64,000 nucleotides of DNA from Amaurobius ferox. Lineage: Eukaryota > Arthropoda > Arachnida > Araneae > Amaurobiidae. The DNA lies in NCBI GenBank assembly GCA_951213105.1, contig OX578142.1, positions 115,700,565-115,764,564 of the forward strand, in the 5' to 3' direction. The notes under the pieces are model-generated. The model was not told the origin of the DNA, searched no databases, and saw nothing but the letters and a program-made list of their open reading frames with translations. Made by a program: the position numbers and the translations under genes. Every line of letters begins with the position of its first letter. Within the stretch, counting starts at the first letter, position 1. Positions 10,985-20,758 of the stretch are shown here, one piece after another.

Positions 10985-12607
10985 TTTGTAAAGAACCTTG
11001 CTGCCCCAATCGGGAATCGAACCGGGGATCTCCGAACTGGCCAGCTGACGCTCAACCGTTGAGCTACTGGGACGAAATTGAAAGCTCTTATCGCCGAAGT
11101 GGACTCTGTATTCTCCACCCTCTAATGTCATATTGGCGGACAACTGACAATCTGTCTGACCAACTCCTGCTATTTTTACCTCAGATTAGCCACCTGCTAC
11201 TACTATGTTTACCCAGGTCCTACGTGCCCGTTATCTTCTCAATTTGAAATCGGCGCTCAATCTTTCAGAGTCCACTGAATGCGTACTAATCGTACTAGGA
11301 TCACTTTCAGACCTCCGACATCTTTGCACTAATCAACAGAGTTGATTTGTTTAGGCGTCATTGTAAAGAACCTTCCTGCCCTAACCGGGAATCGAACCCT
11401 GGATCTCCGAACTGGCCAGCCGACGCTCTACCGTTGAGCTACTGGGATGAAATTGAAAGCTCTTATCGCCGAAGTGGACTCTGTATTCTCCACCCTCTAA
11501 TGTCAGATTGGCGGACAACTGACAATCTGTCTGACCAAGTCCTACTATTTTTACCTTAGATTAGCCACCTGCTACTACTATGTTTACCCAGGTCCTACGT
11601 GGCCGTTATCTTCTCAATTTGAAATCGGCGCTCAATCTTTCAGAGTCCACTGAATGCGTACTAATCGTACTAGGATCACTTTCAGACCTCCGACATCTTT
11701 GCACTAATCAACAGAGTTGATTTGTTTGGGCGTCATTGTAAAGAACCTTCCTGCCCTAACCGGGAATCGAACCCTGGATCTCCGAACTGGCCAGCCGACG
11801 CTCTACCGTTGAGCTACTGGGATGAAATTGAAAGCTCTTATCGCCGAAGTGGACTCTGTATTCTCCATCCTCTAATGTCAGATTGGCGGACAACTGACAA
11901 TCTGTCTGACCAACTCCTACTATTTTTACCTCAGATTAGCCACCTGCTACTACTATGTTTACCCAGGTCCTACGTGGCCGTTATCTTCTCAATTTGAAAT
12001 CGGCGCTCAATCTTTCAGAGTCCACTGAATGCGTACTAATCGTACTAGGATCACTTTCAGACCTCCGACATCTTTGCACTAATCAACAGAGTTGATTTGT
12101 TTGGGCGTCATTGTAAAGAACCTTCCTGCCCTAACCGGGAATCGAACCCTGGATCTCCGAACTGGCCAGCCGACGCTCTACCGTTGAGCTACTGGGATGA
12201 AATTGAAAGCTCTTATCGCCGAAGTGGACTCTGTATTCTCCATCCTCTAATGTCAGATTGGCGGACAACTGACAATCTGTCTGACCAACTCCTGCTATTT
12301 TTACCTCTGATTAGCCACCTGCTACTAGTATGTTTACTCAGGTCCTACGTGGTCGTTATCCTCTCAATTTGAAATCGGCGCTCAAACTTTCAGAGTCCAC
12401 TGAAAGCGTACTAATCGTACTAGGATCACTTTCAGACCTCCGACATCTTTGCACTAACCAACAAAGTTGATTTGTTTGGGCGTCATTATAAAGAACCTTC
12501 CTGCCCAATCCGGGAATCGAACCCTGGATCTCCGAACTGGCCAGCCGATGCTCTACCGTTGAGCTACTGAGACGGAATTGCAAGCGCTTATCGCCGAAGT
12601 GGACTCT
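10985..12607 (-). repeat. tandem array of 375 bp tRNA-derived units (4.3 copies)
   Basis: The block starting TTGTAAAGAACCT recurs at about 10987, 11362, 11737 and 12112, with a fifth partial unit near 12487. The period is 374-376 bp. Units 2-4 differ from one another by only a handful of bases; units 1 and 5 are more diverged. Read on the minus strand, each unit carries a tRNA-like module (A box TAGCTCAACGGTAGAGC, B box GGTTCGATTCC). The rest of the unit includes ATTGGCGGACAACTGACAAT and TAATCGTACTAGGATCAC. The open frames of 70-93 residues here are repeat translations and not genes. It could be a tandemly amplified SINE or a tRNA-derived satellite. Confidence 0.85.
11003..11073 (-). promoter_or_regulatory. 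tRNA-like core with pol III A and B boxes (unit 1)
   Basis: This is the best preserved of five such modules; the others lie at 11378-11448, 11753-11823, 12128-12198 and 12503-12573. On the minus strand, GTCCCAG at the 5' end pairs with TTGGGGC at the 3' end as a seven-base acceptor stem (with G-T pairs). TAGCTCAACGG and GGTTCGATTCC fit the pol III A and B boxes. The anticodon stem pairs poorly and position 33 cannot be a U in register, so this is a tRNA-derived promoter module and not a working tRNA gene. Confidence 0.7.
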
Positions 12608-13534
12608 GCAACTTCTTCTTAGGCTTCTTGCGTGTTCTTTGAAAGGGGTGAGCTCACTTTTTGGTCTTAGAACAGTAACTGCAGATTTTCTAAATCAACA
12701 AAAGAAATCTTAACAATTTCCAGACTTTTCTCGAGAAACAAGTGGACATTTGACCTCTGAGGCAAACAATATGCAATTTAAAAAAATTATTCTTTGCATT
12801 CACATCTACATAATATGTGTGACTTACCACTCAAATTCTCTCCAAATCGCTTCAGTAGTCTTCAAGATTACGAAGAGCCAACAATTTGACAGCCACCTAC
12901 TCATCTATAGGCCTACAGAAGTTATTTTTATTATCTAGGGATCCACCGATATATTTTTGGTGAAAACTCGATTTGTGATTGAATATAGGATCACCGTACT
13001 TTTCTTATGCTATATCGGTTATTGTAAAAAAATTGCTTAATCTACTACTAAAAGCATATCTACCAAGATAAGGACGTCACATCGCTATCGCCATACACTA
13101 TAGCTCCCACCCACCCCTCCTGAGGGTTTGCCACACTTTCCTCGACGTCTCCGCAAGTAAAAAAGGACACTACTATTACATTTGCACTAAAATCTAATCA
13201 CATTATGCATGTACAAACGTTACATTGAAGAAACGATTCATGTATTGAATGCCCAAAACGTAAAATCATCGAAATCATAATTTCAAATTTTCCATTCCGT
13301 TGCAATGCATTTCTTATACATACTACCATCCATAACTCATCTAATAAATTTAATGTATTTGAGGATGTGGAAAAAAAATATTTATGAAATTATGAAATTA
13401 TATTTAAAACATATTACAAAATACTTATAAATAAATTCAGAATATTTATAAACAAACGAATAAGATCAAAATAATTAAATTTTTGCTTCATTATGTGTCC
13501 ACGTTTTTATTTTTTCATGACTTGTCTGCCAAGT
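12608..13534. other. no recognised gene
   Basis: AT-rich sequence between the tRNA-derived array and the Tc1 remnant. A 62-residue frame at 12750-12938 has no recognisable similarity. No TIR, tandem or tRNA structure is seen. Confidence 0.4.
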
Positions 13535-14460
13535 TCAAAGGTTAGGTGTTCTCTCTATCAACATCAGCGTTTCTGCGCGATATTTTCTTCCATTCTCATA
13601 ACATTTTCGAGAGGTTTTCAACACAAGTTGGACAAACATTTCGGACTTTCTGTCTAGTTCCTTGCACAACATATCCGATGATTGTGGTGGCCAAATCATT
13701 ACTTCAAGCTTTCCTCCATTAGTTAACTTATCCAAATACTTTTCAGAGATCTTTGCTGAATGTTTTGAATTATTGTTCTGTTGAAATATGGATTTTTGAC
13801 CAAAAATAGGCAATCCAGGTGGCAACATTCTATTTTCAAGGATATAACGATATTGCTCTTTCTTCATATTTCCTTGTATCTTAAAGACATTAGAAACTGC
13901 ATTTAGACCAAAACAGCCCCACATCATTAAAAAAGCTCCACCATATTTCACAGAAGCAATAAAACATGGGTTACGTATCCGTTCAACTGCAGGCCTGCGA
14001 ACAAAGACCCTTCGCATTGTACCAAAAACTTTAAATTTGAACTCTCCAGAAAACTGTTTTCCAATTATTTCTCGTGCAATTCTGATATTTTTACTTGAAT
14101 AGCCCACGACAATTGTTTCTTCTTATTAATGGGCCTTAAGAGTGGTTTTTTCACTGTTACTGATCCAAGAAAGTTCTCATCAGCAAGTCTGCGTTTGGCA
14201 GTAATAATGCTAATGGACATATTCCTATTCAAGTTAGTCTGAGAAACTAGTACGGTAAAGTGTATGTAAGTACGGTAAAGTGTATGTATTTTCTAGTTTT
14301 TGCATTTTCTAGTAACTACTAAACTTCTGTCGCAGTTGAAGTTGTAATTCTAGGTCTTCCAGTACGTTTTCATTTGACAAACGGTCACCAGCCTTGCATT
14401 TCTTAACATTGTAATCGACTTTTTGCCTTGGTATGTTTAATTCACTTACGATTCAGCGGA
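13535..14460 (-). pseudogene. decayed Tc1-like transposase
   Basis: On the minus strand the last 190 codons (14107-13535) read as the central and C-terminal part of a Tc1 transposase: the GGAFLMMWGCFG block, then SIFQQNNNSKHSAK, then WPPQSSDM. In intact Tc1 proteins these are typically GGGSVMVWGCFS, FQQDNDPKHTA and WPSQSPDLNPIEH. Here the second catalytic aspartate is asparagine and the glutamate-bearing NPIEH block is lost. Upstream, in other frames, N-terminal pieces remain: a helix-turn-helix-like LNIPRQ stretch, RTGRPRITTSTATE near 14370-14330, and ITAKRRLADENFLG near 14200. Stops and frameshifts separate the pieces. Terminal repeats were not found, so the element limits are unknown. It cannot encode active enzyme. 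Confidence 0.85.
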
Positions 14461-15057
14461 TTTTGACATATTTAGAAATTTTCTTATAAAAGAAGACAAA
14501 TATGTAATAAAAGCTGATAACGAAGAGTTTATCTTCAAAAATTGAAACTGATAAAATTATTTTAAACGTTTACTTTTCAATATCAGATCATTTTAAATTA
14601 TGCTTAATATAGACGCCTCAAACTGTCATTTTTATATTCAATGAATTCATAATATTTTCTTTTGACTTTCCATGTTTAAAACATCTGTGATTTATGGTAC
14701 TATTATCTGAAGTCTTTTGTTATATCTTTTTTTTTTAAATCGACAAGTTTGAATATTGAATAATTTCCACCTCCCAGCATTAAAATATTTAAAATATTCC
14801 ACTGATAGAATTCAGTGATGTTTAAAAAAATTTTGCTACCGACAGCTACAAAAGTGTCGATAACTTTTCGTTTTATATATTAATTCTATAAAAATAAAAC
14901 GTGCACTGCTCTGAATCTTACTATTAAAACGTGATGTATTTTGAAGTCAGATGATTATTGAACCTATTTCACCGCATATACATTTGTTGCTGTTGCATTT
15001 TCCAATCCTGTTGAGATATGTTGAAAAACATTCGTGTCCTCCTTCATGCAGGATTAA
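14461..15057. other. no recognised gene
   Basis: AT-rich sequence upstream (in transposase sense) of the Tc1 remnant. I see no matching TIR, tRNA boxes or tandem repeat. Confidence 0.4.
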
Positions 15058-15165
15058 ATTTCCCAAGCGCCATTATAAAGAAGTCATGTCTCAGCAGGGA
15101 TTTGAACCACCTATCTCCAACTAATCAGACAGCACTGTGTCCTTTTAACTACTAAGATAGTTGTA
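15058..15165 (-). repeat. degenerate tRNA-derived SINE remnant
   Basis: On the minus strand a B-box-like GGTTCAAATCC is preceded by a weak A-box-like TAGTAGTTAAAAGGA. The flanking GCGCCATTATAAAGAAG resembles the GCGTCATTGTAAAGAACC that borders the tRNA module of the 375 bp array, so this may be a distant relative of that unit. No target-site duplication is visible. Confidence 0.4.
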
Positions 15166-15479
15166 TTTTCTACTATATTTGAAATGAATGAATCATTCAG
15201 TAATTTTCAAAGAAACTTTTCTGTTGTGTTGTTCTATAATTTTAAATAGTGGCATATAGTGTCTTCTAATTATATCAACGTATATTCATGTAAGTATAGA
15301 AACAGAACAATCAACCGACTATCGTATCTGTTAAATAAAAAAACAAATGTTTAAAAATATGTTAGCTTATCTTATATTATTTTTTTCTTTTGTGGCCACT
15401 TTCTATAATTCATTCCAGTTATGGTTCAATTTTGATTGATTGGAATAGTCAATCCATCCCTGGTAGTCGCATTTAGGGA

Positions 15480-16090
15480 GAATATTGTGGTAACACCAGC
15501 TCCTTACGTCATTCCAAGTGACGACCTTTCTATGATGGTGGTCAACGGTGATGATCATTCTAAGACGCATATCCCGAATTAGATAGTCGGAACTGAAGAT
15601 ATCATTTGGTCTAATCATTTAGTCTCGGACTACCACGGTATAGATCGTGGATTTTACCCTCATGGCTGATCGTGGATTTTACCCTCATGGTACCCACCCC
15701 ACAAGTGATGACTGCAGATGAAAAAGAAAACGAAAATTTCCTTCACGACGATGACGCTCGCTAGATAGCAGCACCACACACACACACTCTTCCTCTCAGA
15801 CTCTGTTGATTGACGTCACAAATACGCTCTCGTCAACTTCATGATTGAAAAGGTGGGTATTGGGGGTCTTCCTTGCCCTTTTCACAGACTTCATACAACA
15901 CGATACGACTAGCAGACACAGTATTATAGCAACATCAGCTCATACGACATTTTAATTGGCGATCTACTAGCGAACATTTTACGACACATATCACGAATTA
16001 GATAGTCGGACCCCAAAATATATTTCGGTCTAATCGTTTAGTGTCTTGCTACCACACTATAGATCGTGAATTTCGCCCCCCCCCCCCCCA
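15480..16090. repeat. duplicated ~160 bp dispersed repeat module
   Basis: The segment 15490-15660 recurs in the same orientation at about 15930-16085. Shared landmarks are GAATTAGATAGTCGGA, TGGTCTAATC or CGGTCTAATC, GTTTAGT, CTACCAC and TATAGATCGTG. Inside the first copy GATCGTGGATTTTACCCTCA is repeated in tandem (15646-15690). The second copy ends in a run of 14 C (16076-16089). No coding potential was recognised. Confidence 0.6.
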
Positions 16091-16779
16091 CGGCCAATCA
16101 AGCTGCCCCACGCAACAATATAATATCCTAAAATATTTCAAAAATTAAATCGTCTCTGCTTAATTCGGAGCTTATTTTCTAATTGCTAAATAAAATTTCA
16201 AAATAAGATGTTGAGATAGATATCGACATATAACCTGCAGTTTCTTAAACTTCATATATGAAGTTTCAACTCATAAACGGAAATAATCTTCTCCGGAAAC
16301 TACGCTTATTTCATTAAGAAGATAATGTTCTTTGGTTTTAATCTTAGCCAATAACTTTTACTTGCTAACTACTTTTGTAATTAAAAATCTTTTTCGTTAA
16401 CTTCTTCGCATTTTTATTCCACTTCACAAACTAGACAATAGAAGTTTTGTAATTCATAGCCAATGCGGACTTTTGCAAGTTTAGTTCCTTTAATGAGAGT
16501 TCTTTAATTAGTTAATTTGTCATCCAACTCAACCAATAGCAACTAATCAATAGATAATACCCAACTATTTTAATTTCAATTGGATCTGATAGAAAATAAA
16601 GATTTATAAATAAAATGTGGAGATTTTTCCAAACATATTGAAGCGTATATCATTGGCATATATTGTAATAACGCATAGCATATATAACATATAGCACCTA
16701 TAACGTATATCATGAACTTATGGCACCTATAGCGTATATCATGAGCATATATTGTAATAACAACACATATTGGTATTAT
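16091..16779. other. no recognised gene
   Basis: AT-rich sequence. Short imperfect repeats of CATATATTGTAATAAC and TAGCACCTATAACGTATATCA occur between about 16650 and 16765. Nothing else is visible. Confidence 0.4.
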
Positions 16780-17604
16780 TTTTACTTTCCCTACAATACA
16801 TGGTAATGTATGGGGAAAGTATTGGAATCATGTCCAAAATCACAGCTCTAGTTGTCAACATATCAACATAGTTCTAGGAGCTCCAGAACACGAAGAAACT
16901 ATTTTTAGAGTGACGTCTGTGCGTGTGTCTGTGTGTGTGTTAGTGGGTGTATCTATCTGCGCAGTGTATGTATCCAATCTAACTCAAAAACTAATAGACC
17001 GAATTTCATAAAATTTTATAGCTAAGTCACTTGTGAGTGACCCTGGTGCTGATTAGCTTTTGGTACGATTCGGAATAAAAAAAACCTGCTTTTTTTTGCG
17101 AAATGTCCCGCAAAAATCGCATGTATCCATTCTAGCTAAAAAACTAACCTAATTTCACAAAATTTAGTAGATAAGTCCCTTGTAAGTTACCCTGATGCTA
17201 ATTATATTTTGGTACGATTCATAAAAAACACCTGCTTTTTATACGAAATTCCCGCATAAATCGTTAAAATCTAAAATAAAATGCATATGTTTAAATGTAT
17301 CAATTAAATGCGTGTTTTATACGTAATTTTTGACTATGAAAAGAACAAGACCAATTCTATTACTGTAAAACTAACCGATCTCGAGATATTTTAGTTTTTT
17401 CGAATTCTTGCTAGGCTGTCTTTGAAAATACGTCCATTACTAAATAAAAACGAAAATCGAATTAAAAATGCAAATTCAGTGTCATTTTGAATAATTATGC
17501 GTATTATTTTGCGTAATTAAACTCAATTTAACGAATTATTAAAGAAATAAAATGAAGATGAATTTGAGTCTGTATGGAAAGTCATGTGCTATCCACATCA
17601 GATT
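16780..17604 (+). repeat. hairpin-headed dispersed family, copy A
   Basis: It begins with TTTACTTTCCCTACAATACA and the complementary ATGTATGGGGAAAGTA, a terminal hairpin. This is followed by a GTGACGTCTGTGCGTGTG region, AACTCAAAAACTAATAGACC, ACCCTGGTGCTGATTAG and TTGGTACGATTCGG. It ends AAAGTCATGTGCTATCCACA then TCAGATTT. The same head and tail recur at 22611-23301 (inverted), 30301-31315 (inverted) and 59108-60051. No coding sequence is seen, so it is a non-autonomous element of unassigned class. Confidence 0.7.
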
Positions 17605-17889
17605 TCCGTTGCTTCGTTCCGAGAAAAATTCTTAAGCACTCCAATAACTTTGTAAGGAATGGTTCGTGAATGTGTACATTTGGTCTATCTGTAGTCAAGG
17701 GATCACGCGATGCCACATCAGAGGTGACGGCTCTATCGGATAAAAGTGATAGCAGCGCCCTCAGTGGAGAATTTAAAAAGTTAAGAAACGGTTTCGACAA
17801 CAAAGCGTAAAAGACGAAAAATGCAATTACAAAGTTTCAAATCATTGTAAGCCTTGATCCTCCGACTCTGGGGGGGGGGGGGGGCATAT
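17605..17889. other. no recognised gene; 15-base G run
   Basis: A 73-residue minus-strand frame (17582-17803) starts inside the preceding repeat and resembles nothing known to me. A run of 15 G lies at 17870-17884. Confidence 0.35.
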
Positions 17890-18240
17890 TAATCGGGTTG
17901 CCTTGTAGACGATGAACTGTCCGTCGAACCAGCGAGTCTATCAGGCCCCCGACTCTACCGGGTGTCCGTGACCACTGGACTGCGCCTATTCATGGCCTGA
18001 GCCAAGGTCCGGACGGTGGCTGGGGTCGGGCTTGGCGGGTGTTCTTCGAAACCCTGCCCGGTGAATGATCCGTCGAGAACGTGGCCCTCGGCTGCGGCTT
18101 TGCCGGAAGTGGATGCCTATGCTACCTGGCGAATAATGGACGTAAATCTAGCAGTCGCCTCGCCTTGGTGTCTGAATCTGAATCTGTATTATGAATAAGG
18201 ATCAACAATAAAACTTTTGCAGAAGGACTATTTAATTCAC
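17890..18240 (-). repeat. probable degenerate tRNA-derived SINE (GC-rich)
   Basis: This is an unusually GC-rich block for the window. On the minus strand AGTCCAGTGGTCACGGA resembles a pol III A box and CTGGTTCGACGGACA, about 45 bases on, a weak B box. The 60-residue plus-strand frame at 18016-18198 lies entirely in this block and is probably not a gene. No target-site duplication was identified, so the limits are approximate. Confidence 0.35.
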
Positions 18241-18421
18241 CCAATATGGTAGTTAGCAAGTGGATGTCCTATTCAGGAATAATACAATTAACCACACTTA
18301 CATGAACAGAAATCTAGCGTAGAGCCTGTTTAAAAGACCCCCTTTCAGAGATAATGCAGATTTCAATTCCAGAAAGAATTTAACCATGTACTTTGATAAG
18401 CATTTTCTGCGTCACTGTGTT

Positions 18422-18477
18422 GAAGACCCAGACCGTCCGACTCATCCGAAAACTTGAGAAACTATTTGGACTGCCGG
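18422..18477 (-). mobile_element. 56 bp 5'-truncated SINE insertion
   Basis: The insert carries GACCCAGACCGTCCGACTC and TGGACTGCCGG, matching the 3' part of the SINE at 18872-18976 and the left end of the one at 36398-36643. It is flanked by a perfect 14 bp direct repeat, TGCGTCACTGTGTT (18408-18421 and 18478-18491), the target-site duplication expected of retrotransposition. Confidence 0.75.
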
Positions 18478-18871
18478 TGCGTCACTGTGTTAGAGGGCCT
18501 GATGCTACAACTCTTTAACCTTGCGTATACGAGTTTCCCTCGTTTCTAGTGTCGATTGCTATTCATTAGACAATGCTCTAGAATAGCGGTTCTCAAACAA
18601 TGGTACGCGTACCTCCTGGAGGTACGCAGCAAAATTTTTTAGGGTACGCCGTGAGATAATCACAAACATTGATGAGCAAACATAAACAAGAGAAAACATC
18701 TCACTGATTACCCAGTAAAATGCTTATAATTTTTATAAGATTTGTTACATCCATTATGCGATCTTTTGTGTTTATCGATATACGTAATTTATAAATACAA
18801 TATTTAATATGTGCATATATATTACATATGTGTTTATATATATGTGTTATATATATGTGTATATACAGGGT

Positions 18872-18976
18872 TGTTGTTGTTGAGACCCAGACCGTCCGAC
18901 CTACCAGAAAGGTGTAAGGTAACTGTTTGGACGGCCGGGAAGTGCCACCCAATTTAGACCGGAACCCAGTGGGGGA
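18872..18976 (-). mobile_element. 5'-truncated SINE nested at a transposon end
   Basis: It is flanked by a perfect 15 bp duplication, GTGTATATACAGGGT (18857-18871 and 18977-18991). That duplication is itself the terminus of the adjacent CAGGGTGTCCC element, so the SINE inserted at that element's very end. On the minus strand the copy ends in (CAA)n, and its body matches 36398-36480 (ACTGTTTGGACGGCCGGGAA, CCACCCAATTTAGACC). The tRNA-related head is missing, so the copy is 5'-truncated. Confidence 0.85.
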
Positions 18977-18985
18977 GTGTATATA

Positions 18986-19674
18986 CAGGGTGTCCCAAAA
19001 AGGACTAGCGAACTTTGAAGGCGAAAATCTCGGAAACGGTTACAGATAAAGGGTGAAATAAAGTGTATATTTATTGGACAGCCAGTAAAATTTACATACG
19101 ATGGTTTCCAAAAAATAGCTCACATTTTTGCCAATAGATAGCGCTGCAGGCGGCATTTAAATTTCTTCTAAATTGTGAAGTGTTTTTTCTACAGTTCATT
19201 TAGTCTCCTTTATGTTCCGCTGTCGAAACATGAAGGAATATTTTGTGCATTGAACGTCATGGAAAGAAACATTGGGAGAGAACTCTAGCATGAGTAATTG
19301 AATGCGGCCGTGGTTGGAGCAATCGGTTGAATATATCGGTAATAGCAATTGGCCGATACCATCGCTTGAATCGCAGTCCAGCCGAGACAAGCCGTAGCTT
19401 TCAACGTAAATTTTAAATATCGAAAGGTCCGGATCGGAAAAAAAATTTCAATATTTATTCACAAAATTTGAAAGGAAAGGAAGCGTTGAAGCTAATTTAC
19501 TATATATGCCTCTCAACACCATCTGTTGGCAAAATATTCAACTATTTTTGAAAACCACAGTATGTAAATTTTACTGGCTGTCCAATAAACAAACACTTTA
19601 TTTCACCCTTTTATCTGTAACCGTTTCCGAGATATTCGTCTTTAAAGTTCGGGAGTCCTTTTTGGGATACCCTG
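18986..19674. mobile_element. long-TIR element with CAGGGTGTCCC ends, nested in a hAT
   Basis: It starts CAGGGTGTCCCAAAAAGGAC and ends with the inverted GTCCTTTTTGGGATACCCTG. Arms of about 140-170 bases match, both carrying CTCGGAAACGGTTACAGATA, GGGTGAAATAAAGTGT and TTGGACAGCCAGTAAAATTT. The original left end now sits at about 18866, separated by the SINE and its target duplication. The centre (about 19170-19450) has no recognisable transposase. The ends resemble those of 8755-9700, but the internal sequence differs. Confidence 0.8.
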
Positions 19675-19807
19675 TATATGCTTTATATTATTCCCATTGT
19701 TATACTATAACTATAGTTTTATCTGTCTGTACAAGGGGTAGATCAGCTACATCCACATTTCCACGGGGTACGTGAGGCATAAGCGTTTGAAAAACACTGC
19801 TCTAGAA

Positions 19808-20556
19808 CTTTGTAATTAGCTTTTTTTGTCTATCTCATTTTATTGCAGAGTTCGGTATCCTATTTTCTTAATTCTCTGCTAGAGGCGTTGCAGTCCCTTT
19901 CATTATATCGGACTTGGTCATTTTACTATAGATAGACCTAACTTGTACACTCATGGGCCTTTCCTTACAAACTGATTGGGGTGCTTAAACATTTTCATAG
20001 TAACCCTCTATTTGTTTTATTTTTACCGCAGAAGTCCACATATAAGTTAATTCATTTTAGACGACAGTCAGCACCTAATTTTCGGAAGGTCAACCAGAAA
20101 GAAATAATTGAAATAAAACTAAACTTGTCTACCAGCAATTTTCTTCTGAATATAAACGAGATAATAACACATTTGATTTATTCATTATAAAACTATAAGT
20201 TTCTGAAATTGCGATTTTAAGATAATTTTTAATGTAAGAGTTATCCACTTGTGCATAGTACTGTCTGCCATACATGTATGGTGTTTTCTCTAAGTCCTTA
20301 TACATCCTTTTAACTTCGATTGAAGTGTTCTAGAGCTTCAGAAGAGAGTCTAGTAAATAAGCTTAATTTATTTACGCATACCATCCCAATAGCGGACACT
20401 GTCCATTAATGGACAAAAACTCCGGTCCAGATGGTATCCGCTATCGGGATATTTGACTGTGGCCTTTTTTTCCGATCCAGACCTTTCGATACTTGAAATC
20501 TACGGTCGAAAGCTACGACTCGTCTGCGCCGGACTGCATATTTAACCGATGGTAAG
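19808..20556. other. no recognised gene; one small inverted repeat
   Basis: ATCCCAATAGCGGACA near 20386 is mirrored by ATCCGCTATCGGGAT near 20438, with two mismatches, enclosing about 35 bases. This may be the remains of a tiny TIR element. The rest is AT-rich and unassigned. Confidence 0.35.
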
Positions 20557-20589
20557 CGAGCACAATGCAAATCCTTTGCATTGTGCTCG
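20557..20589. repeat. perfect 15 bp palindrome with a 3-base loop
   Basis: CGAGCACAATGCAAA at 20557-20571 is followed by TCC and the exact reverse complement at 20575-20589. Open frames of 80 and 90 residues on the minus strand cross it but resemble nothing known. Confidence 0.7.
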
Positions 20590-20758
20590 ATCCTTTGCAT
20601 CCTTTCCATCCTACGAATGCGACTCTCTGCCAATGTTTCTGTCTCCACGCCCCCCGTTCAATGACTACAAGCAATTTAATAAAGGCAGTGCTATCTCTAT
20701 GAATTAGTTGAGGTAAACTTTTGCATGTTACAAATACGATCTGAGGACAATAAACATT

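Larger units (their letters stand above)
18584..19799. mobile_element. hAT-type element with nested insertions
   Basis: The left end reads TAGCGGTTCTCAAAC and the right end GTTTGAAAAACACTG, an imperfect hAT-style inverted repeat. An exact 8 bp duplication, CTCTAGAA, flanks it (18576-18583 and 19800-19807), the target size diagnostic of hAT. A GTACGCGTACC motif follows the left end and GGGGTACGTGAGGC precedes the right. No hAT transposase is present. The interior was later invaded by the TIR element ending at 19674, which in turn received a SINE. Confidence 0.8.

Noticed and set aside
11003..11073. Cluster of functional tRNA genes
   Set aside because: A and B boxes and an acceptor stem are visible, but the anticodon stem does not pair and U33 cannot be placed, so these are tRNA-derived repeat modules.
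10966..12583. Similar 70-93 residue open frames repeated four to five times, looking like a small gene family
   Set aside because: They are translations of the 375 bp tRNA-derived tandem unit. The conserved residues fall over the pol III A and B boxes read on the opposite strand.
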